This document shows positions 32,688 to 35,984 of a stretch of 35,984 nt of DNA, piece after piece. The DNA comes from Planctomycetota bacterium (lineage in GTDB: Bacteria; Planctomycetota; Uabimicrobiia; Uabimicrobiales; JABWCH01), in assembly GCA_017993505.1 (NCBI GenBank), contig JAGOMP010000007.1:36036-72019 (forward strand), in the 5' to 3' direction. How positions within the stretch are numbered: the stretch's first letter is position 1; each line of letters begins with the position of its first letter. The position numbers and the translations under genes are program-made. A model generated the notes under the pieces. That model was not told the DNA's origin, ran no database searches, and worked only from the letters and a program-made list of their open reading frames with translations.

Positions 32688-33749
32688 ATGAAACATCTTA
32701 TTCTTTTACTACTTTGTTGTTGTGCGATTATTAACGCACAATATCCTCCTCAACATGGGTATGGACATAGACAACGTCCTTCCCCACATCATCGAGTACA
32801 TAGAATACATAGAATACAAGTTAGTCCTTCCAACATAAGAATTGCAGGTGGTGAAAGCATGCAATTCAGAGCAACAGCATATGATCATCGTAATCAAATA
32901 GTTTCTTGTAGAGTTGTATGGACTGCACAAGGTGGTAGCATTACACAATCTGGAAGATTTACAGCCACAGGACGTCCAGGATCATACATTGTAGTTGCAC
33001 GTGATATTCAAACAGGCGTACAAGGTTTTGCAAACGTTACGATTACACGATCACATAATCATCAACATAATCATGGACATAATCATGGTCACAACTATTC
33101 CCCCTATGATCGTGTTAATAGAATCACAATAACTCCTAGCAACATAAGAATTGCAGGTGGTGAAAGTGTGCAACTCAATGCAACAGCATACAATTATCGT
33201 AATCAAATAGTTTCTTGTAGAGTTGTATGGACTGCACAAGGGGGAACTATTACAAGATCTGGTAGATTTACAGCTACAGAACGACCAGGATCATATACCA
33301 TAGTAGCACGTGATCCTCAAACAGGTATACAGGGCTTTGCCAACATTACCATTACACGATCACACAATCATCATAATGACTGGTATCCTCAACCAAATCC
33401 TAAGCCATATCCAGGTCCTAAACCATATCCAAGACCTAAACCATATCCAGGACCAGACTACACAAATGCTAGAATTATTGTTAAAAATTATGATGTAGGC
33501 GGCAATTTTTTTGAACCAAAAGTCAAAGCAGAAATTCAAGTTATAGGACATTCTGCACAAACAATTCGAATGTATGCTATTCAAGGCAATGGATACGAAG
33601 AAGAATTACAAGCCTTTTCTTGTAGCAACAACAGTACTGTAAATTTTAGAGCACGCTTTAGTTCTCTTCTCACAAATTACATTGAATTTAGACTATATGA
33701 CAATAGAGGCCGCATGATTGCAGTAGAACGTAGGCAACCTCGTTCGTAG
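32688..33749 (+). CDS. Secreted protein with two Ig-like (Big-type) domains and His-rich linkers
   Basis: The 353-residue protein begins with a Sec signal peptide (MKHLILLLLCCCAIINA, likely cut before QYPPQ; no clear lipobox). Two duplicated beta-sandwich domains follow, about residues 42-122 and 145-225. Each has the pattern ITPSNIRIAGGES, VVWTAQGG, SGRFTATG and GSY.VVARD typical of bacterial Ig-like group 2 domains. Each domain ends in a His/Asn-rich run (HNHQHNHGHNHGHN after the first), which could bind metal. A Pro-rich segment of KPYPGP repeats (about 235-262) leads to an unrecognised C-terminal domain (about 265-345). Extracellular or cell-surface location is inferred. It has its own promoter, an AGGAG ribosome site and a terminator. 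The stop codon falls inside a 16-bp triplicated repeat. The function is unknown; surface adhesion or envelope structure is plausible. Confidence 0.87.
   Translation: MKHLILLLLCCCAIINAQYPPQHGYGHRQRPSPHHRVHRIHRIQVSPSNIRIAGGESMQFRATAYDHRNQIVSCRVVWTAQGGSITQSGRFTATGRPGSYIVVARDIQTGVQGFANVTITRSHNHQHNHGHNHGHNYSPYDRVNRITITPSNIRIAGGESVQLNATAYNYRNQIVSCRVVWTAQGGTITRSGRFTATERPGSYTIVARDPQTGIQGFANITITRSHNHHNDWYPQPNPKPYPGPKPYPRPKPYPGPDYTNARIIVKNYDVGGNFFEPKVKAEIQVIGHSAQTIRMYAIQGNGYEEELQAFSCSNNSTVNFRARFSSLLTNYIEFRLYDNRGRMIAVERRQPRS
32811..33375 (+). repeat. Duplicated Ig-like domain at DNA level, period 309 bp
   Basis: The segments 32811 to about 33066 and 33120 to about 33375 align without gaps at a fixed offset of 309 bases and are highly similar at DNA level, including the stretch aacataagaattgcaggtgg. 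Most changes are synonymous or conservative. Confidence 0.85.
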
Positions 33750-33777
33750 GCAACCTCGTTCGTAGGCAACCTCGTTC
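33730..33777 (+). repeat. 16-bp perfect triplication across a stop codon
   Basis: Three identical head-to-tail copies of gtaggcaacctcgttc lie at 33730-33745, 33746-33761 and 33762-33777. The unit is not a multiple of three. The TAG stop at 33747-33749 is created at the start of copy 2, so copy number sets the C-terminus of the upstream protein. Confidence 0.95.
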
Positions 33778-33803
33778 ATTTATTCTCTCCTCTTAGAATC
33801 AAT

Positions 33804-33845
33804 AAAAAAAGCCAAAATATTAAATAAAATATTTTGGCTTTTTTT
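33804..33845 (+). terminator. Intrinsic terminator after the Ig-like protein
   Basis: An 18-bp perfect stem pairs 33804-33821 (AAAAAAAGCCAAAATATT) with 33828-33845 across a 6-base loop, ending in a run of T residues. Confidence 0.92.
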
Positions 33846-34303
33846 TTGACTTACGCTTATTGACTTACTGGCGAGTGTCTTTTACTCTATTACTCTGAGG
33901 AAAAATATACGTTATATGCTCTGGAGAGTGTCTCTTATACTCTGTCTCTTACTCTATGGAAAAACACTTGCAAATTTGCTATGAAATATGCTCGGGGAAG
34001 TCTCGATTTCTCTAGAGGTGAAAATGTTATTTGTTATTAATTCGTCAATGAAAACGAAAACGCGTAGAATTATGTAGAATGCGTAAATAGAGAAATGAAA
34101 ATGAGTAGAATTATGTAGAAATGTGTAAATCGTGGAAATGTGTAGGTCTAAAGTTGCTTGTAGAAGGCAAGTTATAAAAAAAGTCTGACACTATTTTATT
34201 TAAATATATTTATACTATTGAATGAAATGTTTATTCAAATATATTTATATCATTGTATTAAATGGTGTCAGATATTTAATTTTGTCAGAATTTGTGAATA
34301 TTT
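33846..34303. other. Intergenic region with degenerate repeats, no gene seen
   Basis: This gap of 458 bases lies between convergent genes. From about 33873 to 34010 it holds loosely related units starting gagtgtct (33873, 33926) with recurring tactct and atgctc words. From 34064 a 41-base near-repeat recurs, with gtagaattatgtagaa at 34064 and 34105. A further 35-bp repeat pair is annotated separately. No open frame with a ribosome site stands out, and no RNA gene is recognised. Decayed tandem repeats are the best reading. Confidence 0.5.
34184..34272. repeat. 35-bp direct repeat pair framed by an 8-bp inverted repeat
   Basis: Two 35-bp near-copies (34195-34229 and 34230-34264, core aaatatatttata) are enclosed by tctgacac (34184-34191) and its reverse complement gtgtcaga (34265-34272). 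It lies just past the 3' end of rsmD and could be a tiny mobile-element remnant, a terminator or a protein-binding site. Confidence 0.5.
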
Positions 34304-34879
34304 TTATTTGTCTAGCTTTCTTTCTAAAAATAGGAGTTCTGTAGTGCCATATTCTCGTTTATCTCTGATTTGAAGAGTTTCTGGGATGGGCATTCCTGCC
34401 ATAGCACCTCTTCGATAGTGTAGCACGATACAAAGGTTTTCAGAACAGATGGTGTTAGCGATTTTTTCTAAAAATTCAAGGCATTCGCGTCTTGTAGTAG
34501 GCTGATCCATGTAAATATAGGGTGGATCAAAGAAGATGATATCAAATGGTTCTTCTGGCATGAGTTGAATGGCGTCAAAGGCATTTCCTTTGATAAGTAC
34601 AGAGTAATCTTCTAATCTTGATTTTTCGATGTTTCGTTGTAGAATTTTTTGAATTTGAGGGCAACTTTCAATGAAGTAGCAACATTCTGCATCTCTAGAT
34701 AATGCTTCCAATCCTAAAGAACCTGATCCTGCAAACATATCTAGTACGTTGGCTGCAATGATTTCATCTCCTAGAATGTTAAACAATGCTTGTTTTACTT
34801 TGTCTGTCATGGGGCGTGTGATGTGACCTGGCGGACTATCTAATTTGAGTCCTCGTGCACTACCACTAATGATTCTCAT
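34304..34879 (-). CDS. rsmD: 16S rRNA (guanine(966)-N2)-methyltransferase
   Basis: Methylates G966 of 16S rRNA during small-subunit assembly, using S-adenosylmethionine. The 191-residue protein starts with the typical RIISGSARGLKL and TRPMTDKVKQALFNIL. It has the SAM motif VLDMFAGSGSLGLEALSR, the acidic FIE motif after strand two, and the catalytic DPPY in IIFFDPPYIY. The start ATG (complement of 34877-34879) is preceded by AAAAGGAAT. It lies downstream of the PEGA lipoprotein on the same strand, separated by a repeat array. Confidence 0.95.
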   Translation of the reverse strand: MRIISGSARGLKLDSPPGHITRPMTDKVKQALFNILGDEIIAANVLDMFAGSGSLGLEALSRDAECCYFIESCPQIQKILQRNIEKSRLEDYSVLIKGNAFDAIQLMPEEPFDIIFFDPPYIYMDQPTTRRECLEFLEKIANTICSENLCIVLHYRRGAMAGMPIPETLQIRDKREYGTTELLFLERKLDK

Positions 34880-34913
34880 TTTTTATTCCTTTTGTTGTTG
34901 AGAGTTGTGTTTT

Positions 34914-35254
34914 ATTGTCTATTTCTTGTTTCCATGTAGTGGTTCGTTGTATTTATTCTGTTTTTGCTTTGTCTGTTTTGGTGATTGTTGTCTATTTCTT
35001 GTTTTATTGATCTATTTCTTGTTTCCATGTAGTGGTTCGTTGTATTTATTCTGTTTTTGCTTTGTCTGTTTTGATTATTGTTGTTTATTTCTTGTTTTAT
35101 TGATCTATTTCTTGTTTCCATGTACGTTGTATTTATTCTGTTTTTGCTTTGTCTGTTTGGTGATTGTTGTCTATTTCTTGTTTGTTGATTAGTTGGTCTA
35201 TTTCTTGTTTAAATGTATTGGCTCGATGCATTAATTCTGTTTTTGCTTTGTCTG
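34914..35254 (-). repeat. Four imperfect tandem copies of about 93 bp
   Basis: The landmark ctgtttttgctttgtctg (plus strand) recurs at 34958, 35051, 35138 and 35237, with spacings of 93, 87 and 99 bases. The copy at 35237 codes for the C-terminus of the PEGA lipoprotein. The others run on as decayed, frame-shifted copies toward rsmD. Confidence 0.9.
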
Positions 35255-35588
35255 TTTTATTAAGTTGCGGTATAAGTGTATAATGGAATGTATGTTCATC
35301 TTTAAAGGTAAATGGACAACAAAATTCTGTAAAAAAATCAATGGGAAATAGTTGAAACCAAGGGATTGAAATGGGTTCCATGTTGCTTTGAATCTCGTAT
35401 CCTTTTTTTTGCAATGTGATTTCACGTGTTCCATGAAATATAAAAGGCGTTTCTAAAGGTGTTTTTCCTATTTTTTTTCCATCTAGCCAAACAAAGGCAC
35501 CTGGTGGGTCGGTTGTTATAGTAATTTTTCGTTCTACGCATCCGCAGATGAGGATGCAAAATATAAGGATTATATTTATCCGTGTCAT
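35133..35588 (-). CDS. PEGA-domain lipoprotein
   Basis: I choose the ATG at 35588 (151 residues) because AAAGGA lies at proper distance. An in-frame ATG 12 codons upstream would place a basic stretch before the signal sequence. The N-terminus is a lipoprotein signal (TRINIILIFCILICGC), with C17 the probable lipidated cysteine. It is followed directly by a PEGA domain (about 20-70) with ITITTDPPGAFVWLDGKKIG and KTPLE. PEGA domains are small beta folds of surface proteins in many bacteria. The C-terminal third is polar; from TDKAKTELMHRANTFKQE it enters a tandem repeat and ends at a stop inside the second repeat copy. Location is inferred to be membrane-anchored and extracytoplasmic. Function is unknown. 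Confidence 0.85.
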   Translation of the reverse strand: MTRINIILIFCILICGCVERKITITTDPPGAFVWLDGKKIGKTPLETPFIFHGTREITLQKKGYEIQSNMEPISIPWFQLFPIDFFTEFCCPFTFKDEHTFHYTLIPQLNKTDKAKTELMHRANTFKQEIDQLINKQEIDNNHQTDKAKTE

Positions 35589-35642
35589 TGTATAAATCCT
35601 TTTTTTAAAAGGGATTGTAGACAAGTTTTTTTATGTTGATAT

Positions 35643-35668
35643 AAAAAAAGCCTGATAAAAATCAGGCT
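35643..35668 (-). terminator. Terminator of the tRNA-Lys cluster
   Basis: Read on the minus strand, AGCCTGAT (35668-35661) and ATCAGGCT (35656-35649) form an 8-bp stem with a TTTT loop, followed by a T-run at 35649-35643. It lies ten bases after the last tRNA. Confidence 0.88.
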
Positions 35669-35677
35669 ACTTACTTA

Positions 35678-35751
35678 TGAGGGTGAAAGGATTTGAACCT
35701 TTGACCAACAGATTAAAAGTCTGCTGCTCTACCGGACTGAGCTACACCCCC
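35678..35751 (-). tRNA. tRNA-Lys (UUU), copy 3
   Basis: A 74-base cloverleaf on the minus strand: acceptor GGGGGTG with CACCCTC (one G-T pair), D stem GCTC/GAGC, anticodon arm GCAGA-CTTTTAA-TCTGT with anticodon TTT, and T arm AAAGG-TTCAAAT-CCTTT. The discriminator is A and CCA is not encoded. It is identical to the two other copies and last in transcription order. Confidence 0.96.
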
Positions 35752-35785
35752 TTAATTTATTTTTGGAATATGATATATGAATGTA

Positions 35786-35859
35786 TGAGGGTGAAAGGAT
35801 TTGAACCTTTGACCAACAGATTAAAAGTCTGCTGCTCTACCGGACTGAGCTACACCCCC
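35786..35859 (-). tRNA. tRNA-Lys (UUU), copy 2
   Basis: Identical 74-base sequence and folding to the neighbouring copies, anticodon TTT, CCA not encoded. It is 34 bases from each neighbour and presumably processed from one transcript. Confidence 0.96.
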
Positions 35860-35893
35860 TTAATTTATTTTTGGAATAAGGGATATGAATGTA

Positions 35894-35967
35894 TGAGGGT
35901 GAAAGGATTTGAACCTTTGACCAACAGATTAAAAGTCTGCTGCTCTACCGGACTGAGCTACACCCCC
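35894..35967 (-). tRNA. tRNA-Lys (UUU), copy 1
   Basis: Identical 74-base tRNA-Lys, first in transcription order on the minus strand. The sequence beyond 35967 differs from the inter-copy spacer, so the array appears to end here. The promoter would lie outside the window. Confidence 0.96.
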
Positions 35968-35984
35968 AAAATCATGTACATATC

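Larger units (their letters stand above)
35678..35967 (-). repeat. 108-bp tandem triplication containing tRNA-Lys
   Basis: The three tRNAs sit at an exact 108-base period. The two spacers (ttaatttatttttggaata...) differ by only a few bases, indicating recent unequal duplication. Confidence 0.95.

Noticed and set aside
34905..35192. Cys/Phe-rich repeated frame on the plus strand, and an Asn/Arg-rich one on the minus strand
   Set aside because: They arise from the 93-bp tandem array at the end of the lipoprotein gene; the copies carry frame-breaking indels and no ribosome site.

Overview
The window is a strongly AT-rich (roughly one third GC by eye) bacterial chromosome segment with a free-living housekeeping and signalling gene set. 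Two Hanks-type Ser/Thr kinases with very long accessory regions, a PilZ protein built on STAS-like repeats, very large proteins without recognisable domains, a korDABC operon and methylmalonyl-CoA epimerase together suggest a Planctomycetota-like or other deep PVC-type lineage. This is inference from gene content; no 16S or ribosomal protein gene is present to confirm it.

Layout. 2-3931: a 5'-truncated membrane protein with acidic repeats, then a protein with four STAS-like domains and a PilZ domain. 4009-10793: a tight run of Xaa-Pro aminopeptidase, a Ser/Thr kinase and a single-pass membrane protein of unknown function. 11051-11896: a three-domain NifU Fe-S scaffold, followed by about 820 bases of AT-rich DNA without a convincing gene. 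12715-15723: korD-korA-korB-korC, a 2-oxoacid:ferredoxin oxidoreductase, ending in a textbook terminator. 15902-17883: a compact HaeIII-type restriction-modification pair. 18075-19115 (minus): mutY. 19300-26386: two huge unrecognised proteins in tandem. 26490-27845 (minus): mnmE. 28072-30533: DHH phosphoesterase, metallophosphoesterase and methylmalonyl-CoA epimerase. 30647-32515: a second kinase with a C-terminal membrane anchor. 32688-33749: a secreted Ig-like, His-rich protein. 34304-35588 (minus): rsmD and a PEGA lipoprotein. 35678-35967 (minus): three identical tRNA-Lys(UUU) genes.

How genes fit together. KorABCD would make or use reduced ferredoxin. NifU supplies Fe-S clusters that KorD and MutY need. 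MutY protects an AT-rich genome from 8-oxoG mutation. MnmE belongs to the pathway that modifies the wobble U of tRNAs such as the tRNA-Lys(UUU) genes at the window end. Convergent gene pairs are separated by strong bidirectional hairpins (17960-18019, 26419-26451).

The most distinctive feature is pervasive short-unit tandem duplication. In-frame arrays lie inside three proteins, and decayed or frame-breaking copies sit on the 3' ends of three other genes (mce, the Ig-like protein, the PEGA lipoprotein). The tRNA gene is tandemly triplicated. The best candidates for undescribed biology are the large two-gene unknown locus at 19300-26386, the STAS-repeat/PilZ protein with its acidic-repeat membrane neighbour, and this repeat-driven remodelling of gene ends.
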